Below, piece after piece: positions 54,139-63,586 of a stretch of 64,000 nt of DNA (position 1 is the stretch's first letter; the number at the start of each line of letters is the position of its first letter). The stretch lies in NCBI RefSeq assembly GCF_010730955.1, contig NZ_AP022577.1, forward strand, positions 124,001 to 188,000, given 5' to 3'. Under the pieces are notes generated by a model that was not told where the DNA came from, searched no databases, and was given only the letters and a program-made list of their open reading frames with translations. The translations under genes and the position numbers were made by a program. The stretch is from Mycolicibacterium aubagnense. Its GTDB lineage: Bacteria > Actinomycetota > Actinomycetes > Mycobacteriales > Mycobacteriaceae.

Positions 54139-54144
54139 GTTGCC

Positions 54145-54852
54145 GTGTTGGTGACGGGGTTTGCGGCCGGGATGTTGCAGTGCAACTGCTACATCCTCGC
54201 GGCGCGCGCCGGGTCGGACGCCATCATCGTCGACCCGGGCCAGCGGGCCATGGGCCGCATCGGCGAAATCCTGGACGAAAACCGGCTCACCCCGTCGGCG
54301 GTGCTGCTCACCCACGGCCACGTCGACCACATCTGGTCGGCGCAGAAGGTGGCGGACACCTACGGCTGCCCGGTGTACATCCACCCCGAGGACCGGTTCA
54401 TGCTGACCGATCCACTCAAGGGGTTCGGTCCAGCCGTTGTGGGGAAGCTGGCCCAGCTGGCGTTCGGGGTGCTGTTCTCCGAGCCCAAGCAGGTCGTCGA
54501 ACTGGACCGCGACGGAGACAAGCTCGACCTGGGCGGCATCACCGTGACGGTGGACCACACCCCGGGGCACACCAGGGGTTCGGTGGTGTTCCGGATCTCG
54601 GCTACTGATCCCGTCGCTTCGCTCGCCCAGGCCGGCCCCGCTGACCTGGCATTCACCGGCGACACCTTGTTCAAGCAGTCGGTGGGCCGCACCGATCTCC
54701 CGGGCGGCAGCGGCCGGGAGCTGCTGGACTCGATCGTGACAAAACTGTTGGTGCTCGACGACGACACCGTGGTACTACCCGGGCACGGCCCACGGACCAC
54801 GATCGGCGCCGAACGCCGTACCAACCCATTCCTCGAAGGCTTATCACGTTGA
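54145..54852 (+). CDS. metallo-beta-lactamase fold hydrolase (glyoxalase II-like)
   Basis: A 235-residue hydrolase with [11 protein letters not shown] (the HxHxDH zinc site, about residues 53-63), [21 protein letters not shown] and a closing PGHGPRTT. Equivalent of Rv2581c, annotated as glyoxalase II. The early [20 protein letters not shown] is typical. GTG 54145 is the start; the gene has almost no untranslated space. It overlaps hisS by TTGA, so hisS is co-transcribed. Confidence 0.92.
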   Translation: MLVTGFAAGMLQCNCYILAARAGSDAIIVDPGQRAMGRIGEILDENRLTPSAVLLTHGHVDHIWSAQKVADTYGCPVYIHPEDRFMLTDPLKGFGPAVVGKLAQLAFGVLFSEPKQVVELDRDGDKLDLGGITVTVDHTPGHTRGSVVFRISATDPVASLAQAGPADLAFTGDTLFKQSVGRTDLPGGSGRELLDSIVTKLLVLDDDTVVLPGHGPRTTIGAERRTNPFLEGLSR

Positions 54853-56108
54853 GCGATTTTCAGGCGCCCAAGGGCGTCCCGGACTACCTGCCCCCGGATT
54901 CGGCGGAATTCGTCGCGGTACGCGACGGCCTGCTGAACGTCGCGCGGCTGGCCGGGTACGGCCACATCGAATTGCCGGTGTTCGAGGACACCGCCCTGTT
55001 CGCCCGCGGTGTGGGCGAGTCCACCGATGTGGTGTCCAAGGAGATGTACACCTTCGCCGACCGTGGTGACCGCTCCGTCACGCTGCGGCCGGAGGGCACC
55101 GCCGGCGTCATGCGGGCCGTCATCGAACACGGCCTGGACCGCGGCGCGCTGCCTGCCAAGCTGCGGTACGCCGGACCGTTCTTCCGCTACGAGCGGCCGC
55201 AGGCCGGCCGCTACCGCCAGCTGCAGCAGGTGGGCGTGGAGGCGATCGGCATCGATGACCCCGCGCTCGACGCCGAGGTGATCGCGGTGGCCGACGCCGG
55301 GTTCCGCTCGCTTGGCCTCGACGGTTTCCGGTTGGAGATCACCTCGCTGGGAGATGACACCTGCCGTCCCCAGTACCGGCAGTTGTTGCAGGACTTCCTG
55401 TTCAAGCTCGATCTCGACGAGGACACCCGTCGCCGCGCGGAGATCAACCCGCTGCGCGTGCTCGACGACAAGCGGCCGCATGTCAAGGAGATGACCGCGG
55501 ACGCCCCGGTCATGCTCGATCACCTGTCGGAAGCTGCCAAGGAGCACTTCGACACCGTGCTCGCGCACCTGGACGCCCTCGGCGTGCCGTACGTCATCAA
55601 CCCGCGCATGGTCCGCGGCCTCGACTACTACACCAAGACCACGTTCGAGTTCGTGCACGACGGCCTCGGCGCGCAGTCCGGCATCGGCGGCGGCGGCCGG
55701 TACGACGGCCTGATGAAGCAGTTGGGCGGCCAGGACCTGTCGGGCATCGGGTTCGGGCTCGGCGTCGACCGCACGGTGCTGGCGTTGAAGGCCGAAGGCA
55801 AGACGGTGGCCTCGCCCGCGGCGGTCGACGTGTACGCCGTGCCGCTCGGTGCGCCGGCCAAGCTGGAACTGGCACAAATCGTTGCGGCCCTGCGTGCTTC
55901 GGGTGTGCGCACCGATATGTGCTACGGCGACCGGGGTCTCAAGGGCGCGATGAAGGCGGCCGACCGCTCCGGCGCGAAGGTGGCACTGGTGGCCGGTGAC
56001 CGCGACATCGAGGCCGGCACCGTCGGCGTCAAGGATCTGTCCACCGGTGAGCAGGTCGACGTGCCCCTCGCCGACGTCGTGACTCAGGTCGCCGCCCGGC
56101 TGCAATAA
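54849..56108 (+). CDS. hisS: histidyl-tRNA synthetase
   Basis: A 419-residue class II synthetase charging tRNA-His. Motif 1 region [16 protein letters not shown], motif 2 [29 protein letters not shown], the His-specific [13 protein letters not shown] and GGGGRYDGL, and motif 3 [13 protein letters not shown]; the anticodon domain is at the C-terminus. The start is TTG 54849, overlapping the metallo-hydrolase stop. Confidence 0.97.
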   Translation: MSDFQAPKGVPDYLPPDSAEFVAVRDGLLNVARLAGYGHIELPVFEDTALFARGVGESTDVVSKEMYTFADRGDRSVTLRPEGTAGVMRAVIEHGLDRGALPAKLRYAGPFFRYERPQAGRYRQLQQVGVEAIGIDDPALDAEVIAVADAGFRSLGLDGFRLEITSLGDDTCRPQYRQLLQDFLFKLDLDEDTRRRAEINPLRVLDDKRPHVKEMTADAPVMLDHLSEAAKEHFDTVLAHLDALGVPYVINPRMVRGLDYYTKTTFEFVHDGLGAQSGIGGGGRYDGLMKQLGGQDLSGIGFGLGVDRTVLALKAEGKTVASPAAVDVYAVPLGAPAKLELAQIVAALRASGVRTDMCYGDRGLKGAMKAADRSGAKVALVAGDRDIEAGTVGVKDLSTGEQVDVPLADVVTQVAARLQ

Positions 56109-56112
56109 CCAC

Positions 56113-56241
56113 TCGCGAGCGTGCGTGTCTGCGCGCGACACGCCGCGTCAAGCGTGCAATAGCGTCACGTTCGCAGCTGGCGAGAGTGGCGATATTGCCC
56201 AGAGTCATCGGCGCGTCGCACGCAGACACGCACGCTCGCGA
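56113..56241. terminator. long imperfect hairpin between hisS and cytochrome b561
   Basis: A 21-base arm at 56113-56133 (TCGCGAGCGTGCGTGTCTGC plus G) is repeated in exact complement at 56221-56241. Pairing continues inward with interruptions, and GCAATA pairs with TATTGC near the centre. The whole 139-base gap between the converging genes is therefore one hairpin. Likely a bidirectional terminator; the GCGTGTCTGC-type arms resemble intergenic elements repeated in mycobacterial genomes. Confidence 0.75.
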
Positions 56242-56247
56242 AGAGCT

Positions 56248-56766
56248 TCAGTGGGTCATCCGGCGGAGCATGCCGTCGCGAAGTGTCAGGGTGTGCAGCA
56301 GCACGGCGCTGACATGCGCGGCGATGGCGGCTACCAGCAGGTAGGCCACCACCGAATGGGCCTGGCGCAGAACGCCGTAAAGGTCGGCGTCGAACGGGAC
56401 GATGTTCGGGAGCGTGAGACTGTCGAACACCCGGACCGGCGTGCCCGACGCCGACACCATGGCCCAGCCGACGAGCGGCTGCGTCAGCAGCATGGCGTAC
56501 ATCGCCAGCTCGGACCCGGCGATCAGTTTGCCTTCCAGCGGCCCCACCGTGTCGGGCCACTTCGGCGGCTTGTGTGTGAATCTATTTGCCGCCCTAGCGA
56601 TCACGATGACCAGGATAGTTATGCCCAGCGTCATGTGGACGCCGACAAGCGCCGCGTGGGAGCCGATCGCATTGGTCATCGCGAAGCCGATCAGCAGTGC
56701 GGCGAAGACCGCCACCGCCGTCAGCCAGTGCAACACACGGGTGCGGATGGGGAAGCGATCCGTCAT
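56248..56766 (-). CDS. cytochrome b561 family membrane protein
   Basis: A 172-residue four-helix di-heme electron carrier. Heme-ligand His are expected in RVLHWLTA (helix 1), GVHMTLGI (helix 2), QAHSVVAYLL (helix 3) and AHVSAVLLH (helix 4). It overlaps the catalase-like peroxidase gene by ATGA and is translated after it. Bacterial periplasmic catalase-related peroxidases are often paired with a b561, which would feed electrons from quinol. Confidence 0.9.
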   Translation of the reverse strand: MTDRFPIRTRVLHWLTAVAVFAALLIGFAMTNAIGSHAALVGVHMTLGITILVIVIARAANRFTHKPPKWPDTVGPLEGKLIAGSELAMYAMLLTQPLVGWAMVSASGTPVRVFDSLTLPNIVPFDADLYGVLRQAHSVVAYLLVAAIAAHVSAVLLHTLTLRDGMLRRMTH

Positions 56767-57827
56767 GGCTTGGCCTCCTGAACCTGAACGGCCGGAGCGG
56801 TTTTCGGCTCGGTGGTCCGTGCGCGGTAGGACCCGGCGTACACCGCCGACCGCGCGCTGAGCAACGGATCGTCGGACGGTTCGATGCCGTCGGGCAGGAC
56901 CAGGGGATCGAAGTTGATGTCGCGGGCGTTGCCGGCGGCGTCGGTCTGGGCTTCGGTGAGAGTGAGGACCCCGGCATCGATGACCTGCCGGTCGGCCGGC
57001 CAGGGCAGTGTCGGGTCGGTCGGGTCGCCGTCCCGTCCGACGGTCAGCCGCAGATTCCACTGCAGCGGAGCCTTTTTCAACTGCAGGATCAGCGCGTCGA
57101 ACAACGCGTTGGGATCGTCGGATTTCGGTGGCAGGGCCGTCTGTTGCGGGACGAACGTCCAGCGGACGGGGGTGCCGACGCCGGCATGGTTCACCAGATA
57201 GAACTTGTGCAGACCCGAGAACGTGCTGTCGGCGAAACCCGGTGTGGGCGGGCTCTTCTTGAGCAGCGCCATCGCTGCCGCGGTCTCGGGGTACCGACCG
57301 AGAAACTCGGCCATCGCCTGCGGGTCGGGCTTCCCCGTGCCGGCGGCCGGCTTGGACGCCAGTAGACGGTCGTAGAAGCCCTGCGGCGAGTTGTCGAGGA
57401 ACACGGGGATGTTCAGCATCGCGGTGCGCCACTGCTCGGCGCCCGGGAAGCCGATGGCCAGGCCGAGGCCCCGCGCCGCGCCCGGAGTATCGGCGACGGT
57501 CGGGTTCCCGCCCGCGAGCGAGAACCGGCCGGCCACCGGCGTCTCACCGGACCCGAACACCGCGGCGCGCGACAACGTGGCCGCGTTGCCGTTGCTCATG
57601 AAATGGCCGACCACCGAGACGCCCTTGGCGTGGTTCTTCCGGAATCCGGGGTGGTCGCCGAACACGCGTTGGAAGCCGTCCAGGAACGTCTGGCGGGTCA
57701 GGGTGCCGGCACGGCTGGTGTACGCGACCAGGCCGAGATCCACGGCGAGGAACGCGCCGACAGCACCGAGCCCCACCAGGATCGAACGCCGGGTCAGGGG
57801 AGTGCCGCGCCAGGATGGGCCGTCCAT
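56763..57827 (-). CDS. catalase-related peroxidase, membrane-anchored or Tat-exported
   Basis: A 354-residue short catalase-fold protein (SrpA-like). N-terminal LTRRSILVGLGAVGAFLAVDLGLVAY combines a twin-arginine-like RR with a hydrophobic segment, so it is probably exported folded. The heme pocket shows RKNHAKGVSVVGHFMSNGNA (distal His in HAKG), GLGLAIGFPG and FYLVNHAGVGTPVRWTF. It lacks the C-terminal heme-Tyr segment length of true catalases. Peroxide reduction with electrons from the linked b561 is the likely role. ATG 57827 is chosen; longer readings enter dtd's promoter. Confidence 0.85.
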   Translation of the reverse strand: MDGPSWRGTPLTRRSILVGLGAVGAFLAVDLGLVAYTSRAGTLTRQTFLDGFQRVFGDHPGFRKNHAKGVSVVGHFMSNGNAATLSRAAVFGSGETPVAGRFSLAGGNPTVADTPGAARGLGLAIGFPGAEQWRTAMLNIPVFLDNSPQGFYDRLLASKPAAGTGKPDPQAMAEFLGRYPETAAAMALLKKSPPTPGFADSTFSGLHKFYLVNHAGVGTPVRWTFVPQQTALPPKSDDPNALFDALILQLKKAPLQWNLRLTVGRDGDPTDPTLPWPADRQVIDAGVLTLTEAQTDAAGNARDINFDPLVLPDGIEPSDDPLLSARSAVYAGSYRARTTEPKTAPAVQVQEAKP

Positions 57828-57871
57828 GACCACCACAGGTACCACAAATTGCTGTGGCAACATCTGCGAAC

Positions 57872-58312
57872 GTGCGAGTACTGGTGCAGCGGGTGACGTC
57901 GGCGCGGGTGACGGTCGACGGGCAGATTGTCGGTGAGATCGCCCCCAATCCGCAGGGCCTCGTGGCGCTCGTTGGTCTGACACACACCGACGACGTCGCA
58001 GTTGTCCGCAAGATGGCCGACAAGCTGTGGCGGCTGCGCATCCTCGACGGCGAGCTCAGCGCCGCCGACGCCGCCGCGCCGATCCTCGTGGTCAGTCAGT
58101 TCACCCTCTACGCCGACACGGCCAAGGGGCGTCGGCCGTCGTGGAATGCCGCGGCGCCCGGGTCGGTCGCCGAGCCGATGGTCGACGAGTTCGCCGCGGC
58201 GCTGCGGGAGCTCGGTGCAGAGGTCGCCACCGGGCAGTTCGGTGCCCATATGCAGGTCGAACTGGTCAACGACGGGCCGGTGACGGTGCTCCTGGAACTG
58301 CAGGCCGGCTGA
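57872..58312 (+). CDS. dtd: D-aminoacyl-tRNA deacylase
   Basis: A 146-residue proofreading enzyme removing D-amino acids from tRNA. Start [40 protein letters not shown] and the C-terminal [15 protein letters not shown] (the cross-subunit Gly-cisPro loop) are invariant in Dtd. GTG 57872 gives the standard start; GTG 57854 is in frame 6 codons upstream. Divergent from the peroxidase gene. Confidence 0.95.
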   Translation: MRVLVQRVTSARVTVDGQIVGEIAPNPQGLVALVGLTHTDDVAVVRKMADKLWRLRILDGELSAADAAAPILVVSQFTLYADTAKGRRPSWNAAAPGSVAEPMVDEFAAALRELGAEVATGQFGAHMQVELVNDGPVTVLLELQAG

Positions 58313-58355
58313 TGCCGATGTTGCGGGATGTAACAGTCCGGTACGGTCAGTCGAT

Positions 58356-58787
58356 ATGACCGGCATGCGTAAAGCGACAGTCAAGTTCGGAGTGGTTTGT
58401 GGCGCGGCAGCAGTGGCGGCCGCTGGACTGATGGCGCCCGTGGCATCTGCCGAGCCGGCCGGTCACGAAGTCCGGTACACACTGTCGGTCGGTGGTCCGG
58501 CCACCTTCGACCTGCTGTACCTGGTCAACCAGCCGGCGAACAAGGCCGCTTACAACGCCGACGCCTACGCTTACCTGAAGCGTGAGACGGTCACCGTCGG
58601 TCCGGACGCCCCCTGGGTGTTCACCACGAGGCTGGCCGACCCGCAGTGGGCCATCTTCACCGTCAGCAGCACCACGCACGGCGGCCAGGCGGCCCCCGAC
58701 TCGACGTGCGACATCGCGGTCGACGGACAGTCGGCGGCGCACCAGACCGCGCCGTACAACGTGCAGTGCCAGCTCAGCCAGTGGTAA
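58356..58787 (+). CDS. secreted protein with MmpS-like beta domain
   Basis: A 143-residue exported protein. Signal peptide KATVKFGVVCGAAAVAAAGLMAPVASA with cleavage after ASA. The mature part VRYTLSVGGPATFDLLYLV, ...APWVFTTRLADP and C-DIAVDG ... C has the strand order and the two Cys of the MmpS extracytoplasmic domain, but no TM anchor and no MmpL nearby. Assignment by eye, so moderate. ATG 58365 is an alternative start. Confidence 0.7.
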   Translation: MTGMRKATVKFGVVCGAAAVAAAGLMAPVASAEPAGHEVRYTLSVGGPATFDLLYLVNQPANKAAYNADAYAYLKRETVTVGPDAPWVFTTRLADPQWAIFTVSSTTHGGQAAPDSTCDIAVDGQSAAHQTAPYNVQCQLSQW

Positions 58788-58851
58788 ATGCCGCTCGGCT
58801 GATGAGGTGACTCGCTAACCCGCACTTCGGGCACGAGCGTGGCGGTACCGC

Positions 58852-59259
58852 TCAGGACGTGCGGCTCTCCTTGCGGTTGGCCTTCATGATCGCGTCCACC
58901 AGCTCGCCCTTGTTCATGGTCGAGCGGCCGCGGATATCGAGCCGACGAGCGATGTCCATGAGATGTTTCTTGGTGGCCTGGGTGTCGACGCCCTCGGCAG
59001 ACCGGCCGCGGGCGTTGGGCCCGCCGCTGCGCGCCCGCTCGTCGGACGGACCCTTGTGGCCCTTGTCCTCCCAGTGGTCGCCGACCTTTTCGTAACTGTG
59101 CTTGAGCGCCGAGTAGGCGACCCGGTGTGCCCGCTCACCTTCGCCGTAGCTGGACGCCGCCGAGTCGTGCGCTTTCGCAAAAGTGCGTTGTGCCTTGGCG
59201 CTCGACTTCTGCAGTGTGCTGGGCAGCTCACTCTTCTTGGCCTGTCCCTTCTTCGGCAT
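58852..59259 (-). CDS. ChaB/Rho N-terminal domain protein
   Basis: A 135-residue basic protein. The ChaB-like N-terminal domain (LPSTLQKSSAKAQRTFAKAHDSAASSYGEGERAHRVAYSALKHSYEKVGDHW) is followed by a Gly/Ser/Arg linker and a C-terminal Rho_N/SAP-like helix-extended-loop (TKKHLMDIARRLDIRGRSTMNKGELVDAIMKANRK). Rho_N domains bind nucleic acid. The ATG has a strong AGGAGG 6 bases ahead. It lies 37 bases after katE on the same strand, a pairing common in stress loci. Confidence 0.87.
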   Translation of the reverse strand: MPKKGQAKKSELPSTLQKSSAKAQRTFAKAHDSAASSYGEGERAHRVAYSALKHSYEKVGDHWEDKGHKGPSDERARSGGPNARGRSAEGVDTQATKKHLMDIARRLDIRGRSTMNKGELVDAIMKANRKESRTS

Positions 59260-59296
59260 CTCATTCCTCCTCGTTGGTGAAAACATGCGGTGAGCA

Positions 59297-61420
59297 TCAG
59301 GCCGGCACCGCTTCGGTCTGACGACTCCACGCCCGATGGCGCTGAATCGTGTCGACGAAGGCCTCGATGAACAGCTCGTCGAGCGCACCGCCATGCGACG
59401 TCGTTGTGACAACGCCTCTGTCCGTGCGGGTTTCGGACAGGTCGGCCGATGCGGGATTGATTCCCGCGGCGCGCAACAAGCCGATGCCCGCGCCGAATGC
59501 GGCGATCGGTTTGAGGTGCTTGTAGGCCTCGCCGACGAAGTGGATGGCAGCACCGTCCTGAGCGAGCTGCTCAACGGATTGCAGGTCCCCCGGGATGAGT
59601 ACTGCGTCGTAGACGGCCGAGGACGTCGTGTTGAGCCCGAGATCGACCTCGAGATCCCGCCCGGTGTCGGTGGTGATGGTGCCGCCGCCGGTGAGGCTGA
59701 CGATATCGGCAATCGCTCCCGCCTCGCGGAGTGCGGCGGCGGTCCGCTCGGTGCCGCGCAGGTCGACACCGTCGGTGGCCAGTATCGCGATACGACGGCT
59801 GACGATGGAGTCGGCCCGCGTATTCAGTTGGGACAGCGCCGGTGATGGGGTCACGCCATTGGGGACGGCGACCTCGTCCGGTGCCATCAGCCCGAGCCGG
59901 GCGGCGACTTTCTCGGCGAGTTCGTGATCGATCATGTTGAGCTGGGCGATGAGTCGCGGCCGGATTCCTGTCTCGGGGCCCACCTTGCCGAGTTCGAAGG
60001 CGAACGCGGCGACGATGTGATCCTGCTCGATCGCGGACATGCTGATCCAGAACATCCGGGGCTGGCTGTAGTAATCCTTGAAACTCTCTGCGCGGCTGCG
60101 GATTTTGTGACCATCGACGCGTTCGGTGTAGTGCCGGAAGGCGTCCTCGTCAGCCAGCGCGGGGCAGCCACCGCCGAGATTGTTCTTGAGGTAACTCGTG
60201 GTGCCCTGTGGGATGGTGTGCTGACCGTACCCGTCGCGCTGATTGTTGGTGACCGCTGCGACGGGCCGGTTGACGGGCAGCTGCGCGAAATTCGGCCCAC
60301 CCAAACGGATCAGCTGGGTGTCGAGGTAGGAGAAGTTGCGGAACTGCAGCAGGGGATCGTTCGTGAAGTCGATGCCCGGGACCAGGTTTGCCGTGTGAAA
60401 CGCGACCTGCTCGGTCTCGGCGAAAAAGTTGTCCGGGTTGCGGTTTAGTACCATCCGGCCGACCGGTATCACCGGAACACGTTCCTCTGGAACAAGTTTG
60501 GTAGCGTCGAGCAGATCGAACGGGAAAGCGAACTCGTCGGATTCGGGAATCAGCTGAACCCCCAGCTCCCATTCGGGGAACTGTCCGGCGGCGATCGCAT
60601 CCCAGAGGTCGCGACGATTGAAGTCGGGATCCTTGCCGGCGACCTGCTGGCATTCCTCCCAGATCAGCGAGTGCACGCCGAGTTTCGGCTTCCAGTGGAA
60701 CTTCACGAACACCCCCTCGCCGGCGGCGTTCACGAGGCGGAAGGTGTGTACCCCGAACCCTTCCATCATGCGGTAGCTGCGTGGCAGAGCCCGATCCGAC
60801 ATCAGCCACATGATCGCGTGCAGGGTTTCCGGCTGCAGCGATACGAAATCCCACAGGGTGTTGTGGGCCGAGGCCGCCTGCGGAATCTCGTTGTGCGGCT
60901 CCGGCTTCACCGCATGCACGAAGTCGGGAAACTTGATGCCGTCCTGGATGAAGAAGACCGGAAAGTTGTTGCCGACGAGGTCGTAATTGCCTTGCTCGGT
61001 GTAGAACTTGGTGGCGAAGCCGCGCACGTCGCGCACCGTATCGGCCGAACCCCTGGACCCTGCGACGGTGGAGAACCGGACGAACACCGGTGTGCGCAGA
61101 CCGGGTGTGGTGAGGAATTTCGCCGCGGTGAACTCGGCCAGTGAATCGTCGTAGGGCTCGAAGTACCCGTAGGCGCCCGCGCCCCGGGCGTGGACCACGC
61201 GCTCGGGAATGCGCTCGTGGTCGAAGTGCGTGATCTTCTCCCGCGCATGGAAGTCCTCCAGCAGCGTCGGGCCGCGCTCGCCCGCGGTGAGGGCGTCGTC
61301 GGTATGAGGAACGCGCACGCCTTGCGCGGTGGTCAGGTACGTCGGGCCGTCGTCGCTTCGTGCATGGTCGACCCGCACTTTGTCGAGCTGCTCCTGCTTC
61401 TGATCCGATGTGTCGGTCAC
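59297..61420 (-). CDS. katE: large-subunit catalase HPII type
   Basis: A 707-residue clade II catalase. Catalytic His in [20 protein letters not shown], Asn in [13 protein letters not shown], heme Tyr in [10 protein letters not shown]. The C-terminal about 150 residues (from [13 protein letters not shown]) are the flavodoxin/GATase1-like domain unique to large catalases. The start is GTG 61420 with AGGAGAGG ahead. It decomposes hydrogen peroxide in the cytoplasm and is usually under general stress control. Confidence 0.96.
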   Translation of the reverse strand: MTDTSDQKQEQLDKVRVDHARSDDGPTYLTTAQGVRVPHTDDALTAGERGPTLLEDFHAREKITHFDHERIPERVVHARGAGAYGYFEPYDDSLAEFTAAKFLTTPGLRTPVFVRFSTVAGSRGSADTVRDVRGFATKFYTEQGNYDLVGNNFPVFFIQDGIKFPDFVHAVKPEPHNEIPQAASAHNTLWDFVSLQPETLHAIMWLMSDRALPRSYRMMEGFGVHTFRLVNAAGEGVFVKFHWKPKLGVHSLIWEECQQVAGKDPDFNRRDLWDAIAAGQFPEWELGVQLIPESDEFAFPFDLLDATKLVPEERVPVIPVGRMVLNRNPDNFFAETEQVAFHTANLVPGIDFTNDPLLQFRNFSYLDTQLIRLGGPNFAQLPVNRPVAAVTNNQRDGYGQHTIPQGTTSYLKNNLGGGCPALADEDAFRHYTERVDGHKIRSRAESFKDYYSQPRMFWISMSAIEQDHIVAAFAFELGKVGPETGIRPRLIAQLNMIDHELAEKVAARLGLMAPDEVAVPNGVTPSPALSQLNTRADSIVSRRIAILATDGVDLRGTERTAAALREAGAIADIVSLTGGGTITTDTGRDLEVDLGLNTTSSAVYDAVLIPGDLQSVEQLAQDGAAIHFVGEAYKHLKPIAAFGAGIGLLRAAGINPASADLSETRTDRGVVTTTSHGGALDELFIEAFVDTIQRHRAWSRQTEAVPA

Positions 61421-61451
61421 CGTGCTTCCTCTCCTGGGGGACTCGCGGTTG

Positions 61452-61491
61452 GGTACCCGCCGCGCTGGTTGACAAACGCGCGGCGGGTACC
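61452..61491. other. hairpin in the 5' region of katE
   Basis: GGTACCCGCCGCGC pairs with GCGCGGCGGGTACC, a 14-base perfect stem with a 12-base loop, 32 bases ahead of the katE start. Nothing upstream on that strand is a convincing gene, so it may act in the katE leader RNA. The rest of the 61421-61792 gap has no supported gene. Confidence 0.6.
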
Positions 61492-61652
61492 GATTGCCTT
61501 TTGACTGGGGGCTACGCCGGTGATGGTGATGCCGAGCGCTCTTTGAGTTGTACCCGCCGTATTCGCTGGTCAGGTTGACTATTTCCATTGCGATCAACTC
61601 CTGTTGCCTTCGGTGACCCCCACCAGGTTTTCTGAAACGTTGCGCGAGAAGA

Positions 61653-61679
61653 GGTTTCCGACGGCGCCACGGCAGGTAT
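61653..61679 (+). promoter_or_regulatory. SigF-like promoter upstream of csbD
   Basis: GGTTT, 16 bases, AGGTAT: one mismatch to the mycobacterial SigF consensus GGTTT-N15-17-GGGTAT. It is 113 bases before the csbD start and reads toward it. Confidence 0.5.
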
Positions 61680-61792
61680 GTCGGTAGAGCCGGAATTTTG
61701 CAACTGCGCAGGATGCGGCACTACTGCGACGCCGCATCGCAATGACGGGCAAGTTCCGCGCATGTATCTGAGACAGATAAAGGAGAAATACA

Positions 61793-62029
61793 GTGGGCGA
61801 AAACAAGAGCGGTCCCGAAGAGGGCCTGAAGGGCACGGTTGAGGGCGTCAAGGGCAAGCTCAAGGAAGCTGCCGGCAGCGTCGTCGGCCGGGACGACATG
61901 GTTCGCGAGGGCCAGGCCCAGCAGGACAAGGCCCAGGCCGAGCGGGATGCGGCCAAGAAAGAGGCGCAAGCCGAATCGGCCCGAGCGGGCGCGAGCGCGG
62001 CCGAAGAGCGACAGCGGCGCAATCAGTAG
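61793..62029 (+). CDS. CsbD family stress protein
   Basis: A 78-residue hydrophilic, Lys/Glu/Ala-rich protein with the CsbD pattern KGTVEGVKGKLKEAAGSVVGRDDMVREGQAQQDKAQ. CsbD proteins are abundant general-stress proteins of unknown mechanism (sigma-B dependent in Bacillus). The start is GTG 61793 with AAGGAG 7 bases ahead. A SigF-like promoter lies upstream and a hairpin downstream. Confidence 0.88.
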   Translation: MGENKSGPEEGLKGTVEGVKGKLKEAAGSVVGRDDMVREGQAQQDKAQAERDAAKKEAQAESARAGASAAEERQRRNQ

Positions 62030-62045
62030 CCGCAGTCGCGCCAAG

Positions 62046-62087
62046 AACGGCCCGACCTCCCCTGCCCGTGGGGGAGATCGGGCCGTT
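62046..62087. terminator. hairpin between csbD and the DUF6328 gene
   Basis: AACGGCCCGA pairs with TCGGGCCGTT, and after one mismatch CTCCCC pairs with GGGGAG around an 8-base loop. It lies between converging genes 17 bases after csbD; bidirectional terminator. Confidence 0.8.
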
Positions 62088-62098
62088 CGGCACGAAAG

Positions 62099-62629
62099 CT
62101 ATTGTGGGGGAGAGAAATCGGTGTGGTCCGACTGCCGCATGACCAACGGTGCGATCACCCAGAAGGTGGTGAACCCGATGAGGGCGATGCCGCCGGCGAG
62201 CCAACCGGTTGTGCGGTCAGCCACACTGCTGAAGATCAACGTGGTCACGCCGGCCAATGCAGTGCCGAGCAGGAGCAGGCCCAAGTATGCGCACCGGTGC
62301 GCCGCGCTGACCAGGAGGGTAAGGCGTCGGCGTCGAAATAGTATGCGGTGCATGCCAACTGGTGCTATGAGTAGAACAGTGGACGCCACCGAAAGGGCGA
62401 CCGTCCCCAAGTAGACCGTTCGGCTGTGCGCATCGAGTTCGGTGAACCGCTGCTGGAAGGGCAGGGTCAGCAGGAAGCCGGTGAGCAGCTGTACACCGGT
62501 CTGTACGACGCGAAGTTCCTGGAGCAGATTCGACCAATTGCGGTCCAGCCGTTCGACCCGGGTTTCGTGGCGCGCCGCCCAGTCCCATCGCTGATCGCGT
62601 TGGTCGATGCCACGCACATCGCCGTCCAT
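62099..62629 (-). CDS. DUF6328 family membrane protein
   Basis: A 176-residue protein: hydrophilic N-terminus with HETRVERLDRNWSNLLQELRVVQTGVQLLTGFLLTLPFQQRF, the family's signature, then four hydrophobic helices and a short tail. No function is known for the family. Downstream of the small membrane protein at 62713-63072 on the same strand (83-base gap), so probably co-transcribed. Confidence 0.82.
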   Translation of the reverse strand: MDGDVRGIDQRDQRWDWAARHETRVERLDRNWSNLLQELRVVQTGVQLLTGFLLTLPFQQRFTELDAHSRTVYLGTVALSVASTVLLIAPVGMHRILFRRRRLTLLVSAAHRCAYLGLLLLGTALAGVTTLIFSSVADRTTGWLAGGIALIGFTTFWVIAPLVMRQSDHTDFSPPQ

Positions 62630-62712
62630 GGGTCACATCCCTCTGCGCCTTGGCTTTTGGACACCGCCGAGGGTGATGTGGTCGGTCGTCGACATGGGGA
62701 CCCCGCTGCTCC

Positions 62713-63072
62713 TCACGGAGTCTCGAAAGTAAAGGTGAGCACCGCGAAGGCGGTCAGCAGCAGCACCCAGGCAGCGAGCGGCACCACGATGCCGTAACGA
62801 GTGCGCGCCGTCACGAAGGACAGCCCGATGGCGAGCAGGGCAACCACTGGCGCGCCATATTCGATGAGCCCGAACACGAATGGACTCGGTCCCAGTTTGG
62901 CGCACGCATTCTCCGAGCAACCCGCAGTCGCAAGGACTTGGAGGTACTGGTACACCACGATCACGACTGCGCCGGGCACAGTGAGCGCGACCAGCACCCA
63001 GTTGACGAGGCGCCTCCGGTGTGACGTTCGTTGGTCGTGCGTATCGCGTGCCGCGACCTGTACCTCAGACAT
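62713..63072 (-). CDS. small hypothetical membrane protein
   Basis: 119 residues with a charged N-terminus (ARDTHDQRTSHRRR) and three hydrophobic segments (WVLVALTVPGAVVIVVYQYL; FGLIEYGAPVVALLAIGLSF; VVPLAAWVLLLTAFAVL). A small Cys loop (TAGCSENACAKLG) lies between helices 1 and 2. I recognise no family. ATG 63072 has GGGAGG ahead; the frame is open upstream to 63210 but overlaps a likely promoter. Confidence 0.7.
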   Translation of the reverse strand: MSEVQVAARDTHDQRTSHRRRLVNWVLVALTVPGAVVIVVYQYLQVLATAGCSENACAKLGPSPFVFGLIEYGAPVVALLAIGLSFVTARTRYGIVVPLAAWVLLLTAFAVLTFTFETP

Positions 63073-63121
63073 CGCCACCTCCCGGTAGTGGGCTGATTCG
63101 TTCGGCATGTATCTGGTTGTC

Positions 63122-63146
63122 GTACCCGGTGTGTGGCCAGCCAAAC
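63122..63146 (-). promoter_or_regulatory. SigF-like promoter for the 62713-63072 gene
   Basis: On the minus strand GTTT, 15 bases, GGGTAC, very close to GTTT-N15-17-GGGTAT. It ends about 50 bases before the start codon at 63072 and points toward it. Confidence 0.6.
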
Positions 63147-63586
63147 GCAAGCAGGTGCCGTCGACTGATCCCGAGTGCCTGCCGTCTTCTCGCGGCGAAC
63201 CATCCTGCACACAAACACTATTGGGTCGGCGGTGGCGCTGTGCTCACCCTGCTGGGGCGGCGCGCGGCACCATCACGGTCCACCTATTCAGGTGGTGGCC
63301 ACGTGGGTGCGCGTGTAGTCTTGGAGTAACGACGCTGTTTACAGCGTGGCCGCTTAGCCAAAAGCGGAGTAGGTCGAGGGATTTCTGCTCGGCGCGTGAA
63401 TTCGGTCCAGACGCGGGCCTAAATTCTCGGGTTTCGCTGACCGAAATCAAGCTCGACATTGGCAAATCGCCATTCCGCCTGGGAGGCGGAGTTCAACACG
63501 TAACTGATAAACCTTTGTCCGCGGAATGCGTAGCGCTGCGGTGAGGTGATGCCATGCGCGTGTTGTGAGCCCCTGGAGGGTGCTGC
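63147..63586. other. intergenic region upstream of the sigma factor gene
   Basis: About 440 bases without a convincing gene. Two small inverted repeats lie next to each other: ACGCTGT-TT-ACAGCGT (63332-63347) and CCGCTT-N6-AAGCGG (63350-63367). I did not find a SigF-like promoter reading toward the sigma gene. A long open frame at 63107-63544 does not look coding. Confidence 0.4.

Noticed and set aside
61512..61763. 83-codon minus-strand frame between katE and csbD
   Set aside because: Low-quality sequence rich in Ser, Pro and Arg, overlapping promoter motifs; no coding signal.
63107..63544. 145-codon plus-strand frame before the sigma gene
   Set aside because: No ribosome site, mixed composition, inverted repeats inside, and no recognisable fold; its start overlaps a good SigF-like promoter on the other strand.
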